From assembly GCF_022809715.1 (NCBI RefSeq), contig NZ_CP094460.1:1612001-1676000 (forward strand): a stretch of DNA of 64,000 nucleotides. The letters run 5' to 3'. Numbering within the stretch: the stretch's first letter is position 1; each line of letters opens with the position of its first letter. Source of the DNA: Burkholderia pyrrocinia. GTDB lineage: Bacteria; Pseudomonadota; Gammaproteobacteria; Burkholderiales; Burkholderiaceae. Of this stretch, positions 27,663 through 36,803 are shown in pieces. The notes beneath the pieces are model-generated. The model was not told where the DNA came from and searched no databases. It saw only the letters and a list, made by a program, of their open reading frames with translations. Made by a program: the position numbers and the translations under genes.

Positions 27663-28315
27663 CGAAACCTTCTCCTCGTGTAGCGGGGACTCACGCGAGT
27701 CATAGCGTGCCTACATAGTTGCTAGAAAAAACCCCGGCCTGCCGACGAATTACGACAAACGCTTGCGCAAATACGACACGGCCTCCAGCCCCGCCAGGTG
27801 GGCCGCGGCACGCGGCGCCCCCCGATTGCGGCAGCGCAATACGCGCACACCCAATAACGACGGGCATCGCACGCGGAGCTTGTGCGCAGCAGCGCGGCGC
27901 GAATCGCATGTTTTTTCGCGCCAATCCGCATCGGGCGCGCGTCGTTTTGCGACAATTTCACGTCCGATCAGCCGGCGTCGCGACTGTCGTCAGATCAATG
28001 CATCCCGGCGGCCGTCTCGCCGTGCCTGTCGGCCCCCGCAAAAAGCATGACCGTACAGAAAAAACCGTGCCGCGCGATCGTCATCAACGAAGATCAGGCA
28101 CGCATCGGGGCCTCTCCGCAACCCAGAAAATCCCGCATGCCCGCTGTGATACATTGCCGGCAAACACGCCGATCGCGCTGTTGCCGCGCGCCTTGCGCAC
28201 GACGATCCGCCAACGGCGCGCATGCCGGTTCGCCTGCCGGCCGTGCTGAACCCGCCTCGATCCGGTGCGAACCGCGAGCGAAGGACGATAACGATACGAG
28301 AGAGGGAGTAAGGCG
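27663..28315. other. 653-nt intergenic region between divergent choV and the DUF2339 gene
   Basis: Holds the promoter regions of both divergent operons. On the choV side there is a 21-bp-spaced direct repeat (separate entry). The open frames here lack ribosome sites and protein-like composition. I see no RNA or mobile-element signature. Confidence 0.5.
27751..27778 (-). promoter_or_regulatory. candidate AraC-family operator upstream of choV
   Basis: On the minus strand TGTCGTA occurs twice exactly 21 bp apart (plus-strand TACGACA at 27751-27757 and 27772-27778). Direct half-sites two helical turns apart are typical of AraC-family activators; the GbdR-like protein encoded in the operon is the obvious candidate. 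Confidence 0.5.
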
Positions 28316-31300
28316 TTGAACTGGGCATTCGCCGTAATCGGCTTCATCGTGGGCGGCATCGCCGCATTGATCGGGGATTTCTCGGCCGCGAACGGCTCGC
28401 TGCTCGGCGCCGTCGTCGGATTCTGCATCGGTCACGCGCTGCGGCAACACAAACCCAAAAACGACAGCGCCGCGCCCGACGCGTTCGCGATGCCCGCGAC
28501 GCCACCGCCGCTCGTCGATCGTGTCGCGCGCCTCGAAGCGACCGTCGAAACGCTCACGCGCGAACTCGATTCGCTGCGCGGCCAGCTCGCCGGCGCGAAG
28601 GCCGTTGCGGCCGCCGCCGGCAGTGCCGCGCAAACGCCTTTGTCCGGCGCGGCCGGCGCCTCGTCCGCTCCGCTCTCACCCGCTGCTTCGGCAACGCCAC
28701 CGACACCGCCTGTGCAACCCGCAATCGCAGCCGCGGCGCGCGCGGGCATGCCGGCATCGACATCGGTGCCGACGCCGGCCGCGGCACCGGCAACCGCAGC
28801 GCCCGCCCCCGTTCTCGCCGCCGCCCACGCAACGGCGAACGCGCCAGCAACACCCGTCCGCCCCACCCCGCCCGCGCCGCGCGAACCCGGCATCGCCGAA
28901 CGTGCATTCAGTGCCGCGCGCGACTGGCTGCTCGGCGGCAACACGGTCGTGCGCGTCGGGATCGTCGTGCTGTTCTTCGGCGTCGCGTTCCTGCTCAAGT
29001 ACGCGACCGACAACAACATGCTGCCGATCGAATTCCGCCTCGCGGGCACCGCGCTCGCCGCGGCCGCGCTGCTCGCGATCGGCTGGCGCGTGCGCGCGCG
29101 CCGCGCCGCATACGGCCTCGTGCTGCAAGGCGGCGGCATCGGCATCCTGTACCTGACGATCTTCGCCGCGACCAAGCTCTATGCGCTGCTGCCCGTCGGC
29201 GCCGCGTTTCCGCTGATGGTCGCGGTCTGCGCGCTGAGCGCGTTCCTCGCGGTCAGGCAGAACGCGCTGCCGCTCGCGTTCATGGGCAGCGCGGGCGGCT
29301 TTCTCGCGCCGGTGCTGCTGTCGACCGGCCAGGGCAACCATGTCGCGCTGTTCAGCTACTACGCGCTGCTGAACGCGGGTATCTTCGCGATCGCGTGGTT
29401 CAAGGCATGGCGCCCGCTGAACCTGCTCGGCTTCGTGTTCACGTTCACGATCGGTTCGGCGTGGGGCGTGACGGCCTACCGCCCCGCGCTGTTCGCGAGC
29501 ACCGAGCCGTTCCTGATCCTGTTCTTCCTGATGTATGTCGGCATCGCGCTGCTGTATGCGGTGAAACGCGAACTCGCGCTGCGGCACTACGTGGACGGCA
29601 CGCTCGTGTTCGGCACGCCGATCGTCGCGACCGCGCTGCAGGCGTCGCTCGTGAAGGGCATGCCGTTCGGGCTCGCGTGGAGCGCCGTCGCGCTGTCGGC
29701 GTTCTACGTCGCGGTCGCCGCATGGCTCGCGCGGCGCCGCGACCGTCTCGCGCTGCTGTTCGAAGCGATGCTCGCGCTCGCGGTGATCTTCGCGACGCTG
29801 GCCGTGCCGCTCGCGTTTTCCGGCCCGACGACGAGTGCCGCCTGGGCGATCGAAGGCGCGGCCGTCGTGTGGCTCGCGGTGCGCCAGAAGCGCCTGCTGC
29901 CGTTCGGCTTCGGCCTGCTGATGCAGGTCGCCGCGGCCGGCGCGTTCTTCACGAGCCTGCTCGGGCCGGCCGACGCAACCGCGCTGCCCGTGCTCAACGG
30001 CCCGTATATCGCGATGCTGCTGATCGCGCTCGCCGGCCTGTTCACCGGCTGGTGGCTGCACGGGCGCGGCGAAGCGCGCGCGTGGCATGCGTGGATGCCC
30101 GAGATCGGCGCCGCGGCCGCGGCATGGGGGCTGCTGTGGTGGGTGAGCGGCGGGCTGCACGAGATCCTCGTCTACGCGAGCCGTCACGTCGACCTGCATG
30201 CCGACCGCTTCGTCGTCGACGCAACCGCGCTGTTCGCGGCCGGCACCGCGTGGCTGGCGCACGTCGCGCGCCGCCGGCTGGCATGGCCGCTCGCGGAATG
30301 GCCTGCGCTCGCGCTGACGCCGGTGCTGGCGCTGCTCGCGTTGCGCGCGTTCGATGCGTACGAAGCGCCGCTGTCGGGCATGGGCGCGTTCGCGTGGCCC
30401 GTCTCCGTCGGCGCGGGTCTTGCGCTGCTGTGGCGCCAGTCGCGCGGACCGGCAAGCGCCGATGCCGCGCAAGGTGCGGCACCCGGCATCGGCCAAGCCA
30501 TCGCCGCAGGCGTGATCGCGCCGCTGCATACGCTGATGTTCTGGACCCTGTGCGGGCTGCTGTCGCTCGAAGGCTTCTGGCGCCTGCGCGCATTCGTGCC
30601 CGAAGGCGCGTGGAGCTGGAGCGCGTGGGCCTACGGTTTCGGTGCGCTGCTCCTGCTCGTATCGGGCCCCGGCTCGCGCCTGCGCTGGCCCGTCGCCGCG
30701 TTCCCGCGCGCTTACCAGGTGTGGGGCGCGGCGCCGCTCGCCGCGCTGCTGTGGCTGTGGAGCATTGCCAGCGCGACAAGCGACGGCGACGCATCGCCGC
30801 TCTTCTGGCTGCCGCTGCTCAATCCGCTCGACATCGCGCAGTTCCTGGTCTTCGTCGCATTCGCCGCGTGGCTGCGCCGACTGAAGACGCTCGGCATCGC
30901 GTGGCATCCGCGCGCGGTCGACTATGTTGCGATCGCAACCGTATTCCTGTGGTTCAACGCGCTGATGCTGCGCACGCTGCATCACTGGGCCGGCGTGCCG
31001 TACGAATTCGGTGCGATGGCCGAATCGACGCTCGTGCAGGCGTCGGTATCCGTGTACTGGACGGTCTGCGCGCTCGCGACAACGATCTGGGCCACGCGCC
31101 GCGGGCTGCGCCCGCTGTGGTTCGTCGGCGCCGCGCTGCTCGCGCTCACGGTCGTCAAGCTGTTCCTGTTCGACCTGTCGCACGTGACCGGCATCGAGCG
31201 CATCGTGTCGTTCATCGGCATCGGCGTGCTGCTGCTGTTGATCGGCTATTTCTCGCCGCTGCCGCCGAAGGCCGCGGCCCAACAGGACGACCCGCAATGA
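28316..31300 (+). CDS. DUF2339 polytopic membrane protein
   Basis: 994 residues from a TTG start, supported by the GGGAG site just upstream. An N-terminal hydrophobic segment, a coiled-coil-like stretch (VDRVARLEATVETLTRELDS), a long Ala/Pro-rich linker (about 95-195), then some 25 membrane segments to the end. DUF2339 proteins are common envelope proteins of unknown function. The stop overlaps the DUF3999 start (ATGA), so the two are made together. Confidence 0.88.
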   Translation: MNWAFAVIGFIVGGIAALIGDFSAANGSLLGAVVGFCIGHALRQHKPKNDSAAPDAFAMPATPPPLVDRVARLEATVETLTRELDSLRGQLAGAKAVAAAAGSAAQTPLSGAAGASSAPLSPAASATPPTPPVQPAIAAAARAGMPASTSVPTPAAAPATAAPAPVLAAAHATANAPATPVRPTPPAPREPGIAERAFSAARDWLLGGNTVVRVGIVVLFFGVAFLLKYATDNNMLPIEFRLAGTALAAAALLAIGWRVRARRAAYGLVLQGGGIGILYLTIFAATKLYALLPVGAAFPLMVAVCALSAFLAVRQNALPLAFMGSAGGFLAPVLLSTGQGNHVALFSYYALLNAGIFAIAWFKAWRPLNLLGFVFTFTIGSAWGVTAYRPALFASTEPFLILFFLMYVGIALLYAVKRELALRHYVDGTLVFGTPIVATALQASLVKGMPFGLAWSAVALSAFYVAVAAWLARRRDRLALLFEAMLALAVIFATLAVPLAFSGPTTSAAWAIEGAAVVWLAVRQKRLLPFGFGLLMQVAAAGAFFTSLLGPADATALPVLNGPYIAMLLIALAGLFTGWWLHGRGEARAWHAWMPEIGAAAAAWGLLWWVSGGLHEILVYASRHVDLHADRFVVDATALFAAGTAWLAHVARRRLAWPLAEWPALALTPVLALLALRAFDAYEAPLSGMGAFAWPVSVGAGLALLWRQSRGPASADAAQGAAPGIGQAIAAGVIAPLHTLMFWTLCGLLSLEGFWRLRAFVPEGAWSWSAWAYGFGALLLLVSGPGSRLRWPVAAFPRAYQVWGAAPLAALLWLWSIASATSDGDASPLFWLPLLNPLDIAQFLVFVAFAAWLRRLKTLGIAWHPRAVDYVAIATVFLWFNALMLRTLHHWAGVPYEFGAMAESTLVQASVSVYWTVCALATTIWATRRGLRPLWFVGAALLALTVVKLFLFDLSHVTGIERIVSFIGIGVLLLLIGYFSPLPPKAAAQQDDPQ

Positions 31301-32652
31301 AACGACTCGCCGCCCTGCTCGGACTGAGCCTGCTCGCGTCGTTCGCGGCCGCCGACGGCACGCCGGGCGCCGGGCGCGTCGCGCAGCGCTTCTCGCTCGA
31401 CCTCGACGGCAACGCCGCGTATTACCAGCTCACCGTGCCGCAGCCCGTGTATGCGGCCAGCCGGCGCGACGACCTCGGCGACGTGCGCGTCTTCAACGGC
31501 GCGGGCGAGCCGGTTCCGTATTCGCTCGACGCACCCGCCGCGGCCGCGCCCGCCGTGCCGACGTCGCGCACGCCGGTGCACTGGTTCCCGCTGCCGCCGG
31601 TGCGCGCCGATAACGGCAACGCGCCGCTCGGCGTGACGGTCGGCCCGGACGGCTCGCTGCGCACGGCCGTCGCCACGCCGGCACCGGCAAAGCGCGGCGC
31701 GGATCTCGTCGACCTGTCGCGTGCGAACGGCGACATCGACGCACTGCTCGTGCACGTGGGCGACGACAGCTACCAGGGGCGTGTCGCCGTCGATGCCAGC
31801 GACGACCTGCGCAACTGGCGCTCGCTCGGCAGCACGCAGTTGCTGAAGGTCGGCCGCGGCGGCGACATGCTGGTGCAGGAACGCATCGCACTCGACGGTG
31901 CGGCGCCGCGCTACCTGCGGCTGGACTGGCTCGACGGCGCGCCTGCGATCGCGTCGATCGACGTCGAGACGCATCCGCGCGACGCGCGCGGGACGGACAC
32001 CGCATCCGTGCCGCGCCAATGGCGCGACGCCGCGCGCGTACGGGCCGGCAGCGCGCCCGGCGAGTATCTGTTCGACACCGACGGCGCGTATCCGGTCGAC
32101 CGCGTGCGCATCGACCTGCCGCAGCCGAACACCGTCGCGCGCGCGACGCTGCAAAGCCGCGCCGACGCGCAGGCGCCGTGGCGCGACGTCGCAGGCGGCG
32201 TGCTGTTCCGGCTGCAGGGCAAGGCCGGCGAGCAGCGCAATCCGCCGCTCGAGTTCGCGGCGAACACGGATCGCGCGTGGCGGATCGTCGTCGACATGCG
32301 CAACGGCGGATTCGGCGCCGGCCAGCCGGCCGTCGCGATCGGCTGGCATCCGGCCGCGCTGACCTTCGTCGCACGCGGCACGCCGCCGTTTACGCTCGGC
32401 GTCGGCGATGCGTCGCTCGTGTCGTCGGCCGTCGGTCGCGATGCGCTGCTGGTCGGCATGGCACCCGAAGTCCGGCCCGCGCGCGTCGGCACGGCGCTGC
32501 CGGTATCGGCGGTCGCGCCGGCGGCGGCCGATACGGACGCGAAGCGCCGCTACGTGCTGTGGGCGTCGCTGGTGATCGCGGTCGGTGCGCTCGGCACGAT
32601 TGCCTGGCGGCTTGCGAAAAGCGGCGGCGAGTCACGCAACCGCGACGAGTGA
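31297..32652 (+). CDS. DUF3999 periplasmic/membrane-anchored protein
   Basis: 451 residues: signal peptide about 1-19, a large periplasmic domain probably of beta-sandwich type, and a C-terminal membrane anchor (YVLWASLVIAVGALGTIAWRL) with a short charged tail. DUF3999 is regularly encoded next to DUF2339, which suggests a membrane complex. Function unknown. Confidence 0.87.
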   Translation: MKRLAALLGLSLLASFAAADGTPGAGRVAQRFSLDLDGNAAYYQLTVPQPVYAASRRDDLGDVRVFNGAGEPVPYSLDAPAAAAPAVPTSRTPVHWFPLPPVRADNGNAPLGVTVGPDGSLRTAVATPAPAKRGADLVDLSRANGDIDALLVHVGDDSYQGRVAVDASDDLRNWRSLGSTQLLKVGRGGDMLVQERIALDGAAPRYLRLDWLDGAPAIASIDVETHPRDARGTDTASVPRQWRDAARVRAGSAPGEYLFDTDGAYPVDRVRIDLPQPNTVARATLQSRADAQAPWRDVAGGVLFRLQGKAGEQRNPPLEFAANTDRAWRIVVDMRNGGFGAGQPAVAIGWHPAALTFVARGTPPFTLGVGDASLVSSAVGRDALLVGMAPEVRPARVGTALPVSAVAPAAADTDAKRRYVLWASLVIAVGALGTIAWRLAKSGGESRNRDE

Positions 32653-32986
32653 CGCGACGCGGTCGTCTTTGCGCGACGCTTATCCGGCGTACCTGTTTCT
32701 TTCGACGGCCGCAACGCGTCACTGCGACGAGCCGTCGTGACGGCGTTCGGCTTCGCTCTTCGCTGGCCGACACCATCGCGCGCACGATCGCGCAGCATCC
32801 GTTTCCACTTGAACCATCTTGTGAAGGTTCGCGTGAAGATCGCGGCAAAGCATAAAAAGCGCGTAAACATCGGTTTCGCCGCGATGCGGCGGGGTGTCTG
32901 ATGGGCCGTACACGAGCGGAAGCGCCACACTCCGCTCATACGACGTTTACGCGGTAAAACCGGGAAAAAGAGCCGGTGCGCGGCGC
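32653..32986. other. 334-nt intergenic region between convergent genes
   Basis: Lies between DUF3999 and the convergent GNAT gene. A 69-codon minus frame (32719-32928) has no ribosome site or recognisable family and is not called. No clear terminator hairpin with a U-tract was found. Confidence 0.4.
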
Positions 32987-33775
32987 TCAACCGAACGTGT
33001 AGCGCCCGTGCTGGCGCGGCCGCCACGGCGTCGAACGGCAGCTCGCGGCGCCGGCCGCGCGGCGCGCCGCCCATCCCGCGCCACGGCGTACGCGCGGGTC
33101 GCGCCGTGCCACTGCCACCACGCGTGCCGGCAACGCATGCGCCAGACGCCGAACGGCTGCCACGCGCACGGCCAGCCGCGACGCAGGCGACACGCGGCGC
33201 ACGACCTGCGCGACGGGCCGCTTGCAGAGGATCGCACTGTCGTAGCGCTTGCCGGCGAAGCGCATCACGTCGACGACCTCGAAACCCTGCGCGCCGTAGA
33301 ACGCCAGCAAATGCGACGCGGGATGCGGCGTATCCAGCGCGAGCAGCGTATAGCCGCGCAACGCGGCCCACTGCTCGGCGAACGACAGCAGCAATGCGCC
33401 GATCCCGCGGCTCTGGCAATCGGGATCCACGGCCACCTGGCGCACGCTCGCGACGCCTTCCTGCCGGTACAGCGAGCAGGCCGAAGACGGATCGGCCCCA
33501 TACAGCGTGGCCGTGCCGATGACGCGCCCGCCGCACACGGCGACGTAGCACTCGCCCGCTTCCGCGCGACGGCGCGTGACGTCCTCGTCCTGATCGACGC
33601 ACGTGCAGTTGAGCCCCATCGCGCCGAGCCGCGCGAACGCGCGATGCAGCATCGGCGTGAGTTGCGCATAGCTGTCGACTGCCGGATCGAAACGCCGTAC
33701 GACCACCCGGTCGGCGCACGCGGAAGGCGGCGCAGCAGGGAGACGTTCGGCAATCGCGTTCCAGGGTATCGACAT
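32987..33775 (-). CDS. GNAT-family N-acetyltransferase with Arg-rich tail
   Basis: 262 residues from ATG 33775. The GNAT core occupies about 20-175: CYVAVCGGRVIGTATLYG, then VRQVAVDPDCQSRGIGALLLSFAEQW, with the acetyl-CoA loop Q-S-R-G-I-G. After about residue 190 comes an Arg/Ala-rich tail of some 65 residues with shadow-like composition. It may be a non-homologous extension caused by loss of an earlier stop. Substrate unknown. Confidence 0.78.
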   Translation of the reverse strand: MSIPWNAIAERLPAAPPSACADRVVVRRFDPAVDSYAQLTPMLHRAFARLGAMGLNCTCVDQDEDVTRRRAEAGECYVAVCGGRVIGTATLYGADPSSACSLYRQEGVASVRQVAVDPDCQSRGIGALLLSFAEQWAALRGYTLLALDTPHPASHLLAFYGAQGFEVVDVMRFAGKRYDSAILCKRPVAQVVRRVSPASRLAVRVAAVRRLAHALPARVVAVARRDPRVRRGAGWAARRAAGAASCRSTPWRPRQHGRYTFG

Positions 33776-34056
33776 CGCAGTGCTCCGTGGTTGGGATGCC
33801 CGAAGTCTAGGAGCGCGCCGACCGCCCTCGCAAGAAAAAATGTCGTAAAAGTTCGGGGAAACGCGCGCGGAAAAAACGGCGGCGACGGTACGTTCCGCCG
33901 CTCTGCCAGCGTCGTTGCGAACGCATGAAAATGCGCCGATCGTTGTTCGCGCAAGCAATGAATCCCGCGACGGCGTCGACGCCCCACACGCGCTCCGTTG
34001 ACACCTGCGGCGACGCAATCCAGACTCGCTGTTCCGTCACCGCACCGCGAGCGCAC

Positions 34057-34362
34057 ATGGTCACCTGCTTCCTTCGCTACGTCATCGATCCGTACAAACT
34101 CGACCAGTTCGAAACCTACGGCAAGATGTGGATTCCGCTCGTCGAAAAGTTCGGCGGCACGCATCACGGCTATTTCCTGCCGTCCGAAGGCGCGAACGAC
34201 ATCGCGCTCGCGATGTTTTCGTTCCCGAGCCTCGCCGAGTACGAGCGCTACCGCGAACGCTCGAAGGACGATCCGGCGTGCCAGGCCGCGTTCCGCTACG
34301 CGGAGGAAACGCGCTGCATTGTCAGCTACGAACGCAGCTTCTTCCGGCCGGTATTCGAGTAA
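34057..34362 (+). CDS. NIPSNAP-family protein
   Basis: 101 residues with the ferredoxin-like NIPSNAP fold: MVTCFLRYVIDPYKLDQFE at the start and SLAEYERYRERSKDDPACQAAF later. These small proteins are often dimeric; functions are mostly unknown. The upstream frame is open, but ATG 34057 gives the family N-terminus. It is divergent from the GNAT gene across 281 nt. Confidence 0.85.
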   Translation: MVTCFLRYVIDPYKLDQFETYGKMWIPLVEKFGGTHHGYFLPSEGANDIALAMFSFPSLAEYERYRERSKDDPACQAAFRYAEETRCIVSYERSFFRPVFE

Positions 34363-34407
34363 CCGGCGACGCCCGCCGGCATCGCGCCCCTTTTCCTGAC
34401 CGGGACG

Positions 34408-34441
34408 AAAAAAAGCCCCGCCTGCATCCGCGCGGCGGGGC
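34408..34441 (-). terminator. strong intrinsic terminator on the minus strand
   Basis: GCCCCGCC (34415-34422) pairs perfectly with GGCGGGGC (34434-34441), and seven A residues (34408-34414) give U7 on the minus strand. On the plus strand there is no U-tract after the stem, so it is oriented to stop leftward transcription, although the nearest genes on both sides point rightward. Confidence 0.8.
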
Positions 34442-34475
34442 CAACCCATGTCAGTAGAGACATCATGGAGGAGAC
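34408..34475 (-). ncRNA. candidate small RNA with anti-Shine-Dalgarno motif
   Basis: On the minus strand a -35 TTGGGA (34505-34510) and -10 TAAGAT (34482-34487), 17 bp apart, precede a short transcript predicted to start near 34475. It reads a pyrimidine-rich CGTCTCCTCC, complementary to GGAGGA-type ribosome sites, then a small hairpin with ATGTC/GACAT arms, then a GC-rich intrinsic terminator with U7. No minus-strand gene lies within 1 kb upstream that would need this terminator. The small frame starting at the ATGATG lacks a ribosome site. Expression is not shown by sequence alone. Confidence 0.6.
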
Positions 34476-34672
34476 GGGCCCATCTTATCGACCGCGGCGC
34501 ACCGTCCCAACCAAGCATTTCTGCTATCGATCTGCGCGGCCGCGCACACGATTGCCCCCGCCGCGCGGCATATCGATAGAACGAAAAGTCGTTTTCAGAG
34601 TGGCGATGGGGTCGTTACCATCTGGTTTTAAGCCTGTGCTTAGCCGGGCAAGCCATCCCCGAGGAGCGCCCC

Positions 34673-35323
34673 TTGACTGCATTCGATCAACACCGCCGCC
34701 CGTTCGTCGTCGGCATCGGCGGTACCACCCGAGCAGCGTCGTCGACCGAACGCGCGCTGTCGTTCGCGCTGCGCGGTGCGCAAGCCGCCGGCGCACGCAC
34801 GCGCCTGTTCGACGGCCCGTTCCTGCATACGCTGCCGCACTACGCACCCGAACACAAAACGCTGACCGACGCGCAGCGCGAACTGATCGACGCCGTGCGC
34901 CAGGCCGACGCGATCATCATCGCGACGCCCGGCTATCACGGCGGCGTCTCCGGCCTCGTGAAGAACGCGCTCGACACGCTCGAGGAACTGCGCGCGGACG
35001 AGCGCCCCTATCTCGACGGCCGCGCGGTCGGCCTGATCGTCACCGCATACGGCTGGCAGGCAGCCGGCACCGTGCTGACGTCGCTGCGTTCGATCGTCCA
35101 CGCGCTGCGCGGCTGGCCGACGCCGTTCGGCGCGACCGTGAACACGCTCGAAACGCGTTTCGAAAGCGCCGACAGCTGCTCGGATCCGAAGGTCGTCGCA
35201 CAGCTCGAGACGGTCGGCGCGCAAGCCGCCGAGTTCGCACTCGCATTCGCGTCGCATCGCGCGACCACGCACGCGGCATCGGTCGACGCGCTCGCCCCCG
35301 TGCTGAAGGTCGCCAACCAGTAA
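34673..35323 (+). CDS. NADPH-dependent FMN reductase
   Basis: 216-residue flavodoxin-like NAD(P)H:FMN reductase from a TTG start with GAGGAG six nt upstream. FMN phosphate loop GGTTRAASSTERAL at the N-terminus and ATPGYHGGVSGLVKNALDTLEE in the middle are diagnostic. It supplies reduced FMN to monooxygenases or acts as a quinone/azo reductase; no partner monooxygenase is adjacent. Confidence 0.88.
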   Translation: MTAFDQHRRPFVVGIGGTTRAASSTERALSFALRGAQAAGARTRLFDGPFLHTLPHYAPEHKTLTDAQRELIDAVRQADAIIIATPGYHGGVSGLVKNALDTLEELRADERPYLDGRAVGLIVTAYGWQAAGTVLTSLRSIVHALRGWPTPFGATVNTLETRFESADSCSDPKVVAQLETVGAQAAEFALAFASHRATTHAASVDALAPVLKVANQ

Positions 35324-35586
35324 TCCCGTTCACTCCGCCGCCCGCGCCCGGCCGACAAGGTTCGCCGTGCGCGGGCGGCGCGTCTTCGGACGCGCGGCGA
35401 TGTGCTGCGCGCGCCGGCACCGCGCCACGCACAAACCACACCGACGCTTCGCGTCGAATCCCCTTCCCCGGCATGCCCCGTCGATATCGATTCGGCCCGC
35501 CGCGTGATTTGCATTGGCCGAAAGATTGGTTCACGCGGCCCGCGGGTTTTCGTACGCTGAAAGTCCGAACTTTCTCCGCGCACGCC

Positions 35587-35805
35587 ATGAACCGTACGAT
35601 CCGCTACAAGGGCTATGAAGTCGCCCCCGCCGCCGCCCGGTTGCCTAACGGGCTGTTCGCCGCCAACCTGACGATCGAGCGGGCGGGCGGCGGCCCGTCG
35701 CCGCGCTCCGTTTCGTTCGACGCGATCGACTTCTTCTTCGAAGAGGAACACGCGCTCGCGTATGCGTCCCGCTGGGGCCGCCTCTGGGTCGACACGCACG
35801 CGTGA
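35587..35805 (+). CDS. small hypothetical protein
   Basis: 72 residues: MNRTIRYKGYEVAPAAARL at the start, a conserved-looking FFFEEEHALAYASRWGRLWVD at the end. Composition and balanced codon use suggest a real small cytoplasmic protein of the kind common in Burkholderia, but I cannot name a function. The ribosome site is weak. It follows the FMN reductase by 263 nt and precedes the ferritin-like gene by 95 nt. Confidence 0.65.
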   Translation: MNRTIRYKGYEVAPAAARLPNGLFAANLTIERAGGGPSPRSVSFDAIDFFFEEEHALAYASRWGRLWVDTHA

Positions 35806-35900
35806 CGCACGCGTGGCCGGCGTGCGCATGGCCGCACGAAAATACGCGTTTACGGAAGCTATGCAAGAATCTTTCGACCCGTAATCGCATAACAATAGCC

Positions 35901-36803
35901 ATGACTGACACGCTGCAGGAAGAGCACGCAGCCGCAGATCACGCGATGCGCAACTGGACCTTCGAGAGTCAAGGTCCGGTCAGGATCGGTTCCGATGCGC
36001 ACAAGCAGATGTTCTGTCGCATGCTGCTCGACACACACAACCCGTACAAGCCGGCCGTGATCGACTGGCCGGCGCTCAAGCCCGACGAGCTCAGGCGGCT
36101 CACGTCGCTGCCGATCTGGGACATCGCGGTGCAAACCGAAGGCCGTGCATCGATTCGCGTCGCGACCTACGCAGCGACGATCGACGATCCGCTGCTGCGC
36201 CGCGCGCTCGAGATGGACGGCGGCGAGGAAGCGCGCCACAAGGTCGTATTGTCGAAGCTCGTCGAGGCCTACGGCATCCGGCTCGCGCCCGAGCCAGCCT
36301 ACCCGGCGCCGAAGGACCCCGAGTGGTCGTGGATGATGACGGGCTTCAGCGAATGTATCGACAGCTTCTTCGCGTTCGGCCTGTTCCGCTCCGCGCAGCG
36401 CTCCGGTTATTTCCCGCCCGAACTCGTCGACACCTTCGAGCCGGTGATCCAGGAAGAAGGCCGCCACATCCTGTTCTTCGCGAACTGGTACGCGTGGTAC
36501 TGGCGCACGATCCCGTGGTGGCGCCGGCCGTGGTTCTTCGCGCGCGTCGCGGCCGTGTGGGTGCACCTGATCCGCGACCGCATCGGCATCGCACGCGGCA
36601 TCGATGCCGACGGCGTCGCGCGTGACGCGAACTTCCCGGCAACCGGCACCGCCGACATCGGCGATGCGCTGAACCCGCGCGAGCTGATCGAGCTGTGTCT
36701 CGTCGAGAACGACCGGCGGATGGCCGGTTACGACAAGCGCCTGCTGCGCCCGATGTTCGTGCCGCGGATGGCGCGGTTCGCGCTGCGGTTTCTCAAGAAG
36801 TAA
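35901..36803 (+). CDS. ferritin-like diiron-domain protein
   Basis: 300 residues from ATG 35901. Helical ferritin-like fold with paired diiron ligands: a Glu in VQTEGRAS, then GGEEARHK, later FSECIDSFF and QEEGRHILFF (E and ExxH motifs in tandem). A hydrophobic Trp-rich stretch (WYAWYWRTIPWWRRPWFF) suggests membrane contact. Related proteins are oxidases or hydroxylases; the substrate is unknown. Confidence 0.82.
   Translation: MTDTLQEEHAAADHAMRNWTFESQGPVRIGSDAHKQMFCRMLLDTHNPYKPAVIDWPALKPDELRRLTSLPIWDIAVQTEGRASIRVATYAATIDDPLLRRALEMDGGEEARHKVVLSKLVEAYGIRLAPEPAYPAPKDPEWSWMMTGFSECIDSFFAFGLFRSAQRSGYFPPELVDTFEPVIQEEGRHILFFANWYAWYWRTIPWWRRPWFFARVAAVWVHLIRDRIGIARGIDADGVARDANFPATGTADIGDALNPRELIELCLVENDRRMAGYDKRLLRPMFVPRMARFALRFLKK

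Noticed and set aside
27719..28319. Several frames in the 27663-28315 intergenic region
   Set aside because: Arg/Pro/Ala-rich composition on both strands, no ribosome sites and no family match.
34465..35805. 446-codon plus frame spanning the FMN reductase
   Set aside because: Arg-rich in a different frame from the recognised flavoprotein; only its last 72 codons form a plausible separate gene.
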